From Paracoccus seriniphilus (lineage in GTDB: Bacteria > Pseudomonadota > Alphaproteobacteria > Rhodobacterales > Rhodobacteraceae), in the NCBI RefSeq assembly GCF_028553745.1, contig NZ_CP067129.1:223501-287500 (forward strand): a stretch of DNA of 64,000 bases. Direction: 5' to 3'. The translations under genes and the position numbers were made by a program. Positions 52,971 to 62,600 of the stretch are shown piece by piece. Every line of letters starts with the position of its first letter. Within the stretch, counting starts at the first letter, position 1. The notes under the pieces are model-generated. The model made no database searches and was not told the origin of the DNA. It worked only from the letters and a program-made list of their open reading frames with translations.

Positions 52971-54147
52971 CGTTCAGCCCCGCGATATCCATCTTGCGCG
53001 CCTTGGCGGATGTGGTCTGATCCCGTGCCGGCTGGCTGCGTTCACGCGCGTCGGCGGGGGTCATGACGGGGCTGCCCTCGCGCAGCTTCTGCGTACCTTC
53101 GACGACCACCTCGCTGCCGTTCTCCAGCGCGGCATCCAGCCAGACCGTATCGCCGTCGCGATGCAGGATCTGGACGGGAACGCGGGTCGCAAGCCCTTCG
53201 CGCACCGCCCAGACGCTTGCCCCCTCGTTGCTCCATGTGACGGCCAGCGAGGGCACGCTTGGGGCCGGGACGCTGGGACGCGAGGCGAAAACGGTGACGA
53301 CCGAACCGGGCAGTACCGGAATGTCCGAACTGTCGATACGGGCTTCGACATCGATCTGGCGGGTTTCGGGGTCGATCTCGGTGTCCACGCCGGTCACCAC
53401 GGCCTTGTAGACCGTGCCCGGACGGGTCGGCACGCGCAGGTCGACCTCCAGTCCGGCAGCCAGAAAATCAAGCGCACGGTCGGGCAGGCTGAAATCGACG
53501 CGAAGCTTGTCGAGGTTGGTGATGGTCACGATTTCCGTGCCCACGGCCAGATAGGTGCCGACCTCGATATCGGACAGGCCAAGGCTTCCGGAAATGGGCG
53601 CGGTGATGTTGCGTTGATCAAGCTGGTATTGCGCGGTCTCGACATTGGTGCGGGCAATTTCGACCGCGGTGCGCGCCTCGGATATCTGCACCGGCGACAC
53701 GGCGGCGCTGCCCTGGGCATCCAGCGTTTCCAGCCGCTTCAGCGCGTCTTCCGCCTCGGCCAGTTCGGCCTGCGCGGTTCGCAGCGCCAGGGTTGCGGCG
53801 CGATCCTCCAGCCGGATCAGCGTGTCGCCTTTGACCACCTCGGCATTGGCGCGCAACTCTGACGAAACGACCTTGCCCGCGACCTCGTTCTGCACTCTTA
53901 CCCGGCTGGTGGAGCGCACGGTTCCAATGGCCTGAAAGACATCCTGATAAGGCACGACACTGACCGGCTGGGTTGTGACGATGGCCGGGCGGGGTGCACC
54001 ACCGCGCGCCGGCCCCGCGCCGCCCCCTTGGCCCGACAGGGCCGTCTGCGCCTCGGTCACTTCTGCGGGCTGATGCACGAATGTGGCGTAATAGGCCCCG
54101 GCGACAAGCGCGGCCGCCAGCAGGATATGAGAAGCGCTCTTCAGCAT
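52960..54147 (-). CDS. RND efflux periplasmic adaptor (MFP)
   Basis: 395-residue adaptor. N-terminal anchor MLKSASHILLAAALVAGAYYATF. Lipoyl halves: VVPYQDVFQAIGTVRSTSRVRVQNEVAGKVVSSELRANAEVVKGDTLIRLED and YQLDQRNITAPISGSLGLSDIEVGTYLAVGTEIVTITNLD. Barrel: LRVDFSLPDRALDFLAAGLEVDLRVPTRPGTVYKAVVTGVDTEIDPETRQIDVEARIDS. The membrane-proximal part ends at residue 395 with a Lys/Arg-rich tail. Start set at 54147 where the anchor begins; the frame is open to 54219. Overlaps the RND gene by 11 bases, a two-gene operon. Confidence 0.93.
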   Translation of the reverse strand: MLKSASHILLAAALVAGAYYATFVHQPAEVTEAQTALSGQGGGAGPARGGAPRPAIVTTQPVSVVPYQDVFQAIGTVRSTSRVRVQNEVAGKVVSSELRANAEVVKGDTLIRLEDRAATLALRTAQAELAEAEDALKRLETLDAQGSAAVSPVQISEARTAVEIARTNVETAQYQLDQRNITAPISGSLGLSDIEVGTYLAVGTEIVTITNLDKLRVDFSLPDRALDFLAAGLEVDLRVPTRPGTVYKAVVTGVDTEIDPETRQIDVEARIDSSDIPVLPGSVVTVFASRPSVPAPSVPSLAVTWSNEGASVWAVREGLATRVPVQILHRDGDTVWLDAALENGSEVVVEGTQKLREGSPVMTPADARERSQPARDQTTSAKARKMDIAGLNDGE

Positions 54148-54421
54148 TATTGTATCATCCTTGCCTGCAAAAAGTGTAATCCCGATCGCAATCGTGGCAC
54201 CAGAATCGGACCATTCCATCTCCCGCTATGGCGAAAACAATCCCAACCAAACCCAAATGAAAGGACTGATCCGCCGACCTGGGTGCAGATCGGGCGCATA
54301 TGGGCGCCAAAGGAGGTCATTTTCCGCGGCTTGCGCGGCAAATGCGCAAGGAGACAGCGCAACCTCGATACAGGGAAGCCACCGCAGACCGGAATTCTTC
54401 GCGATACATATCGAGGGGAAA
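54148..54421. other. gap between adaptor gene and tRNA-Met
   Basis: 274 bases without a gene. It holds a small hairpin CTTGCGC/GCGCAAG (54330-54336 and 54344-54350) and an inverted repeat CCTCGATA/TATCGAGG (54363-54370 and 54409-54416) directly past the tRNA 3' end. An open frame running into the tRNA ends with the peptide VAEEGLEPPTRGL, a known translation artefact of tRNA-Met. Confidence 0.45.
54363..54416. repeat. inverted repeat just past the tRNA-Met 3' end
   Basis: CCTCGATA (54363-54370) and TATCGAGG (54409-54416) are exact complements 38 bases apart. The nearer arm lies 5 bases past the CCA end of the tRNA. It may fold in the trailer, or mark an old integration site. Confidence 0.4.
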
Positions 54422-54498
54422 TGGTAGCGGAGGAGGGACTTGAACCCCCGACACGCGGATTATGATTCCGCTGCTCTAACCAACTGAGCTACTCCGCC
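54422..54498 (-). tRNA. tRNA-Met(CAT), elongator
   Basis: 77-nt cloverleaf on the minus strand: acceptor GGCGGAG pairing with CTCCGCT at the 3' side, D-loop AGCTCAGTTGGTTAGAGC, anticodon stem GCGGA-ATCATAA-TCCGC with anticodon CAT (54462-54464), T-arm GGGGG-TTCAAGT-CCCTC, and CCA encoded (54422-54424). The acceptor and the 5-bp anticodon stem fit elongator tRNA-Met rather than tRNA-fMet (no three GC pairs at the base of the anticodon stem) or tRNA-Ile(CAT). Confidence 0.95.
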
Positions 54499-54601
54499 AC
54501 AGGTGAGGGGCGATGTAAGGCGTGGCGCATGGCTCGTCAAGCGGTTTTCTTGCCTTTTTGCCGCCACGCGTTAGGACAGCGTGATTGATGAAGGAAAACA
54601 G

Positions 54602-56764
54602 ATGACACCCGATATTCCGGCCTCGCGCGATCTGGTGTTGATCGGAGGCGGTCACACCCACGCCCTGATGCTGCGCATGTGGGGGATGCGGCCCTTGCCG
54701 GGGGCGCGGCTGACGTTGATAAATCCCAACCCCGTGGCCGAATATTCCGGGATGTTGCCTGGCTTCATCGCGGGAATATACCGGCGTGAGGAGCTGTCGA
54801 TCGATCTGGTCCGGCTGTGTCGCCATGCCGGGGCGCGGCTGATACTGGATCGCGCAACCCATATCGACCGCGATGGGCAGCGGATCGAACTGGCGGGGCG
54901 GGGGCCGGTGGCCTATGATCTTGCCTCGGTCGACATCGGGGTCAGCACGGCGGTTTCCGCGATTTCGGGCGCGGATGCACATGTCCTGCCGGTCAAGCCG
55001 ACAGACCGCTTCGTGCAGAGATGGACCGAGTTTCTGCAGGATGGCGGTGGGCGGATCGTGGTGATCGGGGCCGGGCTGGCCGGTGTCGAGATCGCCCTTG
55101 CCGCGCGCCGGCACCTGCCGAACGCCCCGGTTCATGTGGTCGAGGCCGACACGACGCCGCTGCGCGAATTGTCGTCGCGCGCAAGAACACTGGTCCGTGC
55201 GCGAATGGCTTCGGCCGGGGTTACCCTGACCTGCGGCGCGGCAGTGGTTGCCGTGACGAAGAACACGGTTGAACTGGCCGATGGGCGGGTCCTGCAGGCT
55301 GATCTGGTAATCGGCGCGGGCGGGGGAAATGTCGCGCCATGGCTGGGTCAGGCAGGGCTGGAGATGATGGGCGACCGGGTTGCAGTCGAGGCGACGCTGC
55401 AGACATCCGATCCGGCGATCTACGCCGTGGGCGATTGCGCGGTGATCCGCGATGCTGTCCGCCCTCAGGCCGGTGTGTTTGCCGTGCGCCAGACACCGGT
55501 ATTGCTTCACAATCTGAAGCGCAGCCTGACTGGTCGGACGGATCTGCGCCGCTTTCGCCCCCAACGCGACTGGCTGCGCCTGATCGCGGCGGGCGGGGAT
55601 GCGGTGGCGGACAAATGGGGCTTTGGCGCGCAGGGAGGCTGGGTCTGGCGCTGGAAAGACCGGATAGACCGGCGCTTCATGGCAAGGTTGCATGATCTGC
55701 CCGACATGAAGCAGCCCGAGGTTCCGCGGGTTCTGGCAGAAGGTGCCCGAGATGCCATGGGCGACAAGCCTCTTTGCGGCGGCTGCGGTGCGAAGATGGG
55801 CCGAGGCGCCCTGCGGCATGTCCTGGCCCGTCAGCCCGTGACGCCGCGTGCCGATATCCTGACCGGTCCCGGCGATGATGCGGCGGTGATTGCGGTCAAC
55901 GGGCAAAAACAGGTTCTGACGACGGACCATCTGCGCGCCTTCCTGCTGGATCCGGCGCTGATGGCGCGGATTGCGGCGTTGCATGCGCTGGGGGATATCC
56001 GCGCGATGGGGGCGAGACCGCAATCCAGCCTGATTCAGGTGACATTGCCGCGCATGTCCGAAAGGCTTCAGGAACGTACGCTGAATGAAATCATGGCGGC
56101 GGCATCGGATGTGCTGGCCAGAGCAGGGGCTCCGATCATCGGAGGGCACAGTTCCGTGGGGGCCGAACTGACCATCGGCTTTTCCCTGACCGGCCTGGTT
56201 GAGAACCCGATTGCGCAGAACGCCCGACCGGGTGACATCCTTGTCCTGACCAAGCCGGTGGGAACGGGCGTCATCATGGCCGCGGAAATGCAGAAACGCG
56301 CGCCCGGTCCGGCTGTATCGGCCGCGTGGCGGGTGATGGCGCAGGATCAGGCCGGGGCGGCGCGGATTCTGGCTGGCGGGCAGGGCGTGGCAGCGCGGGC
56401 GATGACCGATCTGACCGGCTTCGGGCTGGCAGGCCATCTGGCTGGTATGGCCGAAGCGTCTGGCGCGACATTGCGGGTGGATCTGGCGGCGCTGCCGGTC
56501 CTGCCGGGGGCCGAGGATCTGTCGGCGGCGGGACTGCGCAGTTCGATCTACGCGGCAAATCGGGCTGCGGTGCTGGGGCTGGTGACAGTTCCGGATACGG
56601 CGCGGGGGCGTCTGGTCTTTGATCCACAGACCTCGGGTGGTCTGCTGGCCGCAGTGCCGGCCGAGGCCGCGGCGGGGATCATGCAGGCCGTTCGCGATGC
56701 CGGAGAAGATATATGGGAAATCGGCCGGGTCGAGCAGGGGCCGGTGCGGGTCTGTTTCGACTGA
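54602..56764 (+). CDS. selD: flavoprotein oxidoreductase fused to selenophosphate synthetase
   Basis: 720-residue fusion. Residues 1-380: NDH-2-like FAD/NAD(P) oxidoreductase with LVLIGGGHTHALML (FAD) and RIVVIGAGLAGVEIALAAR (NAD, near 150), ending IYAVGDCAVI. Residues 388-720: selenide water dikinase, LCGGCGAKMGRGAL, in which Cys395 and Lys398 match the essential Cys17 and Lys20 of E. coli SelD. Then TGPGDDAAVI, TTDHLRAFLLDPALMARIAALHALGDIRAMGARP, GGHSSVGAELTIGF, TKPVGTGVIMAAEM, TDLTGFGLAGHLAGMA and DPQTSGGLLAAVP. Makes selenophosphate for tRNA selenouridine, selenocysteine or another selenium use; the oxidoreductase may reduce the selenium donor. ATG 54602 has GAAGGA six bases before. Confidence 0.94.
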   Translation: MTPDIPASRDLVLIGGGHTHALMLRMWGMRPLPGARLTLINPNPVAEYSGMLPGFIAGIYRREELSIDLVRLCRHAGARLILDRATHIDRDGQRIELAGRGPVAYDLASVDIGVSTAVSAISGADAHVLPVKPTDRFVQRWTEFLQDGGGRIVVIGAGLAGVEIALAARRHLPNAPVHVVEADTTPLRELSSRARTLVRARMASAGVTLTCGAAVVAVTKNTVELADGRVLQADLVIGAGGGNVAPWLGQAGLEMMGDRVAVEATLQTSDPAIYAVGDCAVIRDAVRPQAGVFAVRQTPVLLHNLKRSLTGRTDLRRFRPQRDWLRLIAAGGDAVADKWGFGAQGGWVWRWKDRIDRRFMARLHDLPDMKQPEVPRVLAEGARDAMGDKPLCGGCGAKMGRGALRHVLARQPVTPRADILTGPGDDAAVIAVNGQKQVLTTDHLRAFLLDPALMARIAALHALGDIRAMGARPQSSLIQVTLPRMSERLQERTLNEIMAAASDVLARAGAPIIGGHSSVGAELTIGFSLTGLVENPIAQNARPGDILVLTKPVGTGVIMAAEMQKRAPGPAVSAAWRVMAQDQAGAARILAGGQGVAARAMTDLTGFGLAGHLAGMAEASGATLRVDLAALPVLPGAEDLSAAGLRSSIYAANRAAVLGLVTVPDTARGRLVFDPQTSGGLLAAVPAEAAAGIMQAVRDAGEDIWEIGRVEQGPVRVCFD

Positions 56765-56780
56765 AACCGGGGCGGAGGAC

Positions 56781-56801
56781 GGGTGCGGCCTGACCGCACC
56801 C
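56781..56801. terminator. hairpin between convergent selD and gltX
   Basis: GGGTGCGG (56781-56788) and CCGCACCC (56794-56801), loop CCTGA, in the 47-bp gap between the two stop codons. Confidence 0.55.
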
Positions 56802-56811
56802 GGACAGGGCG

Positions 56812-58134
56812 TTAGCCGCGCGCCTTGACGACATGCAGCAACGGCATGACATCGGACATGTCGGGACCATGGGCCTGACCGGTCACGGCCTTGCGCAGAG
56901 GCATGAACAGCCCCTTGCCCTTGCGGCCCGTCGCTTCCTTGACCTTGGCGGTCCATTCCGACCAGGTCGAGTCGTCATAGGGCGGGGGCGGCAGCAGCTG
57001 CATGGCTTCGGCGATGAATTCGGCGTCTTCGGGGTCGATCTGGGGTTCGGCCCCTTCGCTGAAGATCTTCCACCACTCGCCCAGATCCTCGATACGGGTG
57101 ATGTTCTGCGAGGCCACGCGCCAGAAGCGTTCGGCCTGATCTGCGGGCACGCCAAGCGCGGCGATCCGATCCTTGACGGCATCGAAGGGCAGGGCCTGAT
57201 TGCGTTCGCGGGTCAGCGGCCACAGATCATCGGCATCGAATTTGGTGGGCGAGGCCCCGAAATGGGACAGGTCGAACTGCTCGGCCAGCTCGTCCAGGCT
57301 GGCCAGCTTGACCGGCTGGCCCGATCCCAGCCGCGCCATCAGCGACAGCAGCGCCTCGGGGGCGACACCGGCCTCGCGCAGGTCTTTCAGCGACAGCGCG
57401 CCGATCCGCTTGGACAGTTCCTCGCCCTTGGCGCCCGTCAGCAGGCTGTGATGGGCGAAAGAGGGCGGCGTGCCGCCGATCGAGCGGATGATCTGGATCT
57501 GGGTGGCGGTATTGGTGACATGGTCCGAACCGCGCACGATATCGGTCACGCCCATATCCGTGTCATCGACGCTGCTGGCAAATGTATACAGCACCTGCCC
57601 GTCGGCACGGATCAGCACCGGATCGCTGACCGAGGCGGCGTCGATCGAGATGTCGCCCAGAATGCCGTCATTCCATTCGATACGTTCGTGATCCAGCTGG
57701 AAGCGCCAGTATCCCTCGCGACCCTCGGCGCGCAGCTTTTCCTTGTCGGCATCCGTCAGGCCCAGCCCGGTGCGGTCATAGACCGGCGGCTTGCCCATGT
57801 TCAGCTGCTTCTTGCGCTTGAGGTCCAGTTCGGTCGGGGTTTCGAAAACCTCGTAGAGGCGGCCGGACTTGCGCAGATCCTCGGCGACGCCGGCATAGCG
57901 GTCCAGCCGCAGCGACTGGCGCTCGATCCGGTCCCAATGCAGCCCCAGCCAGTCCAGGTCGCGCTTGATGCCATCGACATACTCTTCCTTCGAGCGTTCC
58001 TGGTCGGTATCGTCCAGTCGCAGGATGAAGGTGCCGCCGGCCTTGCGCGCGATCAGGTAATTGAACAGCGCGGTGCGAAGATTGCCGACATGGATATGCC
58101 CGGTGGGTGATGGTGCAAAGCGGGTGATGGTCAT
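56812..58134 (-). CDS. gltX: glutamyl-tRNA synthetase
   Basis: 440-residue class I synthetase charging tRNA-Glu. HIGH motif in FAPSPTGHIHVGNLRTALFNYLIARKAGG (residues 5-33), KMSKS variant GEELSKRIG (near 238), DDTDQERS and YTFASSVDDTDMGVTDIVRGSDH. Short C-terminal anticodon domain. Many alphaproteobacteria have two GltX; this one has the ELSKR form. Whether it is discriminating or charges tRNA-Gln as well (with GatCAB) cannot be told. ATG 58134 has AGGAGA seven bases upstream, and a start at 58167 is unlikely. Confidence 0.95.
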   Translation of the reverse strand: MTITRFAPSPTGHIHVGNLRTALFNYLIARKAGGTFILRLDDTDQERSKEEYVDGIKRDLDWLGLHWDRIERQSLRLDRYAGVAEDLRKSGRLYEVFETPTELDLKRKKQLNMGKPPVYDRTGLGLTDADKEKLRAEGREGYWRFQLDHERIEWNDGILGDISIDAASVSDPVLIRADGQVLYTFASSVDDTDMGVTDIVRGSDHVTNTATQIQIIRSIGGTPPSFAHHSLLTGAKGEELSKRIGALSLKDLREAGVAPEALLSLMARLGSGQPVKLASLDELAEQFDLSHFGASPTKFDADDLWPLTRERNQALPFDAVKDRIAALGVPADQAERFWRVASQNITRIEDLGEWWKIFSEGAEPQIDPEDAEFIAEAMQLLPPPPYDDSTWSEWTAKVKEATGRKGKGLFMPLRKAVTGQAHGPDMSDVMPLLHVVKARG

Positions 58135-58214
58135 GGAAACGTCTCCTGTTGCTGGCTGCTCTTTCACAGAAGGCGTTTTTTGTCCATATCAGGGATGTAA
58201 CGCAGGAGGCGTGA

Positions 58215-58622
58215 ATGACTGACTGGGACGGGATGAAAGCCCCGGATGCGGCAGGACTCGAGGCCATGGCGCGCGCCGCCCTGGCGACCCTGCCGGCGGA
58301 ATTTGCGGGCCATGCACAGGATGTCGCGATTCGTGTCGCGGAATTTGCGCCCGAAGACATTCTGGATGAACTGCAGATCGACGATCCGTTCGAACTGACC
58401 GGCCTGTATGACGGCATTCCGGTGACGCAGAAATCTGTGACCGATCAGCCCTCGGGGCCGGATATCGTCTGGCTGTTCCGACGGCCGCTGCTGGATGAAT
58501 GGGCCTCGCGCGGGGATGTTCCGCTTGGCGAATTGATCGGTCATGTCGTCACGCATGAACTGGCGCATCATTTCGGTTGGAGTGATGAGGATATCGCCCG
58601 TATTGACAGGTGGTGGGAATGA
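58215..58622 (+). CDS. small zincin-like metallopeptidase-family protein
   Basis: 135-residue protein of the minimal zincin family (metallopeptidase family protein, formerly DUF1025). The zinc site is HVVTHELAHHFGWSDEDI, giving HExxH at about 114-118 with a third ligand likely in the following Asp/Glu stretch. The N-terminal part (LEAMARAALATLPAEFAGHAQDVAIRVAEFAPEDILDELQ) and IFLFRRPLLDEW-type core (IVWLFRRPLLDEWASRGD) are family standard. Probably a peptidase-like protein without known substrate. Overlaps the kinase gene as ATGA. Confidence 0.88.
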   Translation: MTDWDGMKAPDAAGLEAMARAALATLPAEFAGHAQDVAIRVAEFAPEDILDELQIDDPFELTGLYDGIPVTQKSVTDQPSGPDIVWLFRRPLLDEWASRGDVPLGELIGHVVTHELAHHFGWSDEDIARIDRWWE

Positions 58623-59572
58623 GCATGCATGCACCGATCCTGACCGTTACGCTGAATCCGGCGCTGGATCTGTCCACCGGGGCCGATGAGGTCAAACCCG
58701 ATCTGAAGCTGCGCTGCGACAAACCGGTCGTCGATCCCGGCGGCGGTGGCATCAATGTCAGCCGCGCGATCAAGGTCATGGGTGGGGAATCCACGGCCAT
58801 GGTGGCTCTGGGCGGGGCGACCGGCGCGCGCATCCACGACATGCTGCGGGCTGACGGGCTGACCGTGCGGCGCCTGACCGCGCCGGGAGAAACGCGGCAA
58901 TCGCTGGCCGTCAAGGATCGCTCGACCGGCGGGCAATACCGCTTTGTGCTGCCCGGACCGGAATGGCACATGACTCATGTTTCGGAAATGATGTCCGCCA
59001 TTGCCGAAGCCGCGCGGGCAGGAGGCTGGGTCGTCGTCTCCGGTTCGAACCCGCCGGGGGTTGCGCCGGGCTTTGAACAGATGCTGACCGTGCGGCTGAA
59101 GGACGGGCGGGCGAAATTGCTGGTGGATACTTCGGGCGACGCGTTGCGTGCGCTGGCCGGGTCATCGACGCCGGTGGATGTGCTGCGCATGGACAGTCAC
59201 GAAGCCGAGGGTCTGGCCGGGCGCCCTCTGCCTGATCGCAGGGACAGCGCCCAGTTCGCCGCCGATCTGGTCCGCGAAGGGGCGGCCAAGGCGGTGATCG
59301 TTGCCCGTGGTGCGGATGGTTCGGTCATTGCCCAGGCTGACAGCGCCTGGCATGCCGAGGCCGCCAGCGTTCCCGTGGTCAGCGCGGTCGGTGCCGGCGA
59401 CAGTTTCGTGGCGGGGTTTGTTCTGGCCATGGCGCGGGACTGGCCGGTGCAAGAGGCGCTGGCCCTTGGCGCGGCGGCCGCCTCGGCTGCGGTGATGACA
59501 CCGGCGACCGAGCTGTGCCATGCCCATGACGTGGAACGGCTCTACGCGCAGCGCGTGGTGACGCGACTCTAG
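58619..59572 (+). CDS. 1-phosphofructokinase-family (PfkB) sugar kinase
   Basis: 317-residue PfkB-type kinase. Starts ILTVTLNPALDLSTGADEVKPDLKLRCDKPVVDPGGGGINVSRAIKVMGGESTAMVALGG (family N-terminal block GGKGxNVA here GGGGINVSRA), and ends with the ATP/active-site block VVSAVGAGDSFVAGFVLAMA with Asp near residue 259. It is of the FruK/PfkB (1-phosphofructokinase or 6-phosphofructokinase 2) group, which phosphorylates fructose 1-phosphate, fructose 6-phosphate or tagatose 6-phosphate; the substrate is not resolved. The start is set by the ATGA overlap. Convergent with putA across a terminator. Confidence 0.9.
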   Translation: MSMHAPILTVTLNPALDLSTGADEVKPDLKLRCDKPVVDPGGGGINVSRAIKVMGGESTAMVALGGATGARIHDMLRADGLTVRRLTAPGETRQSLAVKDRSTGGQYRFVLPGPEWHMTHVSEMMSAIAEAARAGGWVVVSGSNPPGVAPGFEQMLTVRLKDGRAKLLVDTSGDALRALAGSSTPVDVLRMDSHEAEGLAGRPLPDRRDSAQFAADLVREGAAKAVIVARGADGSVIAQADSAWHAEAASVPVVSAVGAGDSFVAGFVLAMARDWPVQEALALGAAAASAAVMTPATELCHAHDVERLYAQRVVTRL

Positions 59573-59580
59573 GAAGCGAA

Positions 59581-59611
59581 GCCCTCTTCCGCGCGGACGT
59601 CGGAAGAGGGC
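59581..59611. terminator. bidirectional terminator between the kinase gene and putA
   Basis: GCCCTCTTCCG (59581-59591) and CGGAAGAGGGC (59601-59611), a perfect 11-bp stem with a 9-base loop. Confidence 0.7.
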
Positions 59612-59619
59612 GGTCATGA

Positions 59620-62600
59620 TTACCCTGCCAGCAGAGCGGCATTGCCGCCCGCTGCCGTGGTGTCGACGCAGAGATGCCGTTCATGGGCAATATGCGCCTG
59701 ATCGGGCATGGAGGTGATCAGCGGCAGGATCGGCCCGCTTTGTGCGGCAAGGGCTGCGGCATAGCTGTGCGCCTGTTCCTGATTGCCCCACCAGATGGCG
59801 GCAGAGATTCCCTCGATCCGGCCCAGTTCTTCCGCGCTGAGCGCACCCGGGACGGCAACGGCCTGTCCGCCAAGGGCTTCGACCGCGCGAACCTGCGCTC
59901 GGGCCGTGGCGGCACCCGGACCAAGGCAGAGGATCGGCGGCCGGGTGACCATGACCAGGCGGTTCAGCTCTCCGGTCGGTCCGGGCATGATCTGTTCGTC
60001 CAGCAGGGTCTCGGTCGGAGCAGGAATGTCGCGGCGCAGTTTCGCGGCATCGGCCGTCCTTTCCCATGCGGTTCCGGTGGCTTCGCCTGCCTTTGGCCGG
60101 AAGAAACGATCGACATACAACGGGCCACCCGCTTTCGGGCCGGTTCCCGACAGGCCTTCGCCGCCAAAGGGCTGGCTGCCGACGACGGCACCGATCTGGT
60201 TGCGGTTCACGTAGAGGTTGCCGCAGTGGATCGCATCGGTGATCTCCTGCACGCGCGAGTCGATACGGGTGTGCAGGCCGAAGGTCAGGCCGAAGCCACG
60301 GGCATTGATGTCACTGATGACCTTTTGCAGATCGCGGTTGCGGAAGGTCGCAACATGCAGAACTGGCCCGAAGATTTCGCGTTCCAGATCGTCGATGCCG
60401 GAAACCTGCAGCAGGGTCGGTGACAGGAAATGCGCCTGTTTGGGGGCGGGCGTCTGGTGCAGGATCTTGCTGCGGTTGGCGTCGAGATATCCGGCAATGC
60501 CGTCCTGGGCTTCGGCGTCGATCAACGGGCCGACATCGGTGGACAGCAGCCATGGATCGCCGACGCTCAGTTCGTCCATCGCACCCTTGATCATCTTGAT
60601 CAGATTGGGGGCGATGTCTTCCTGAACATACAGGCAGCGCAGCGCCGAGCAACGCTGCCCGGCCGAGCGGAAGGACGAGGCGACGATGTCGCGCACGGCC
60701 TGTTCCGGCAGGGCGGTGGAATCGACGATCATGGCGTTCAGGCCGCCGGTTTCCGCGATCAGCGGGGTGCCTGGCGCCATATGTTTCGCCATGGCGCGGG
60801 CGATGACGCGGGCCGTATCGGTCGATCCGGTGAAGACCACGCCATTGATGCGCGCATCCGAGGTCAGCGCAGCGCCCACCGTGGCACCGTCGCCGGGCAG
60901 ATATTGCAGGGCAGAGACCGGCACGCCGGCCTCATGCAACAGCCGCACGCCAATGGCGGCAATCAGCGGTGTCTGCTCGGCCGGTTTGGCCAGCACGGCA
61001 TTGCCGGCCGCCAGCGCCGCCGTGATCTGGCCGGTAAAGATGGCCAGCGGGAAGTTCCAGGGGCTGATGGCGGTAATGATGCCGCGTGCCTCGCCGTCGC
61101 GGGCCTCGCCCTGATTGGCATAGTAGTGCAGGAAATCCACGGCTTCGCGCAGCTCGCCCACGGCGTCGGTCATCGTCTTGCCGGCTTCACGTGCCAGGGT
61201 GGCAAAGATGACGCCGAAATTCTGTTCGTAGAGATCCGCTGCGCGGCGCAATACGGCTGCGCGCTCGGCGGCGCTGGCCTCCCAGGGGCGGGCATCGGCG
61301 ATGGCCTGGGCAACGGTGGCGGAATCGGCCTCAAGGATCTGCGCGATGGTTTCTCCCGTCGCGGGGTTCAGGACCGGGGCGGGTGTGCCCGAAGGTTGCG
61401 AGACAGTGATCGGGGCCGCATCAGGGATTTGCGTGTCGCGCGCCGCATCAATGCGCGACAGGGTCATGGCATCATTCAGGTCGAAACCGGTGGAATTGCG
61501 ACGCTCGGCACCAAACAACGCATGGGGCGGCACAAGGCCTGCAGGCGCCGAGGCCGTTGCGACATCGACGAAGGGGTCCGAGGCCACCTCTTCCGGGCTG
61601 ACGCTTTCATCCACGATCTGATGCACGAACGAGGAGTTCGCGCCGTTTTCCAGCAGGCGGCGGACCAGATAGGCCAGCAGGTCGCGATGCGCACCGACCG
61701 GCGCATAGATACGGCATGCGCCCTTGGTTTCGCGAATGACGATGTCATGCAGGCGCTCGCCCATGCCGTGCAGGCGCTGGAATTCGAAATCGATGTCACC
61801 GACCATTTCAAGAACGGCGGCGACGGTCTGGGCGTTATGGGTCGCGAATTGCGGGTAGATGCGGTCGGCATAGCCGATCAGCTTCTTGGCATTGGCGATA
61901 TAGCTGACATCGGTGGCCGCCTTGTTGGTGAACAGCGGGAAACCGGGCAGGCCCTCGACCTGCGCATGTTTCATCTCGGTATCCCAATAGGCGCCCTTGA
62001 CCAGCCGGACCATGATCTTGCGGTCCAATCGCTCGGCGGTGTCATGCAGCCAGTCGATCACGGCGCCGGCGCGTTTGCCATAGGCTTGAACGACCACGCC
62101 GAATCCGTCCCATCCGGCCAGCGAGGGATCCGAAAGCACCTCCTCGATCACCTTCAGCGAAAGGACCAGGCGATCCTGTTCCTCGGCATCGACATTCATG
62201 CCCATTCCGGCGGCCTTTGCCTTGCGGGCAAGTTCCAGAACGATGGGCACCAGTTCCGTCAGGACGCGCTCTTCCTGGGCGACCTCGTACCGGGGATGCA
62301 AGGCGGACAGCTTGATCGAAATGCCGGGGTTCTTCTGAACCGAGGGCTTGTCACAGGCCTTGGCAATGGCGTCGATGGCGCTGGCATATTCGCGCGCGTA
62401 GCGGGCGGCGTCCTCGGCGGTCATCGCGGCTTCGCCCAGCATGTCATAGCTGTAGGTGTAGCCCTGTTTCTCCAGCGTGCGGGCGCGGTCCAATGCGGCC
62501 TCGATGGTCTGGCCCAGAACGAACTGCCGTCCCATTTCCTTCATGGCGCGTCCGACCGCAGTGCGGATCACCGGCTCGCCCAGGCGGCGGATCGCGCCGC

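Noticed and set aside
54028..54465. Open frame ending in the tRNA gene with peptide AEEGLEPPTRGL
   Set aside because: This C-terminal peptide is a well-known artefact of translating across tRNA-Met. It is not a protein gene.
54422..54498. tRNA-Ile(CAT) or initiator tRNA for the CAT anticodon
   Set aside because: Anticodon stem lacks the three consecutive GC pairs of initiator tRNA, and the acceptor and D-arm sequence fit the elongator Met tRNA of alphaproteobacteria.
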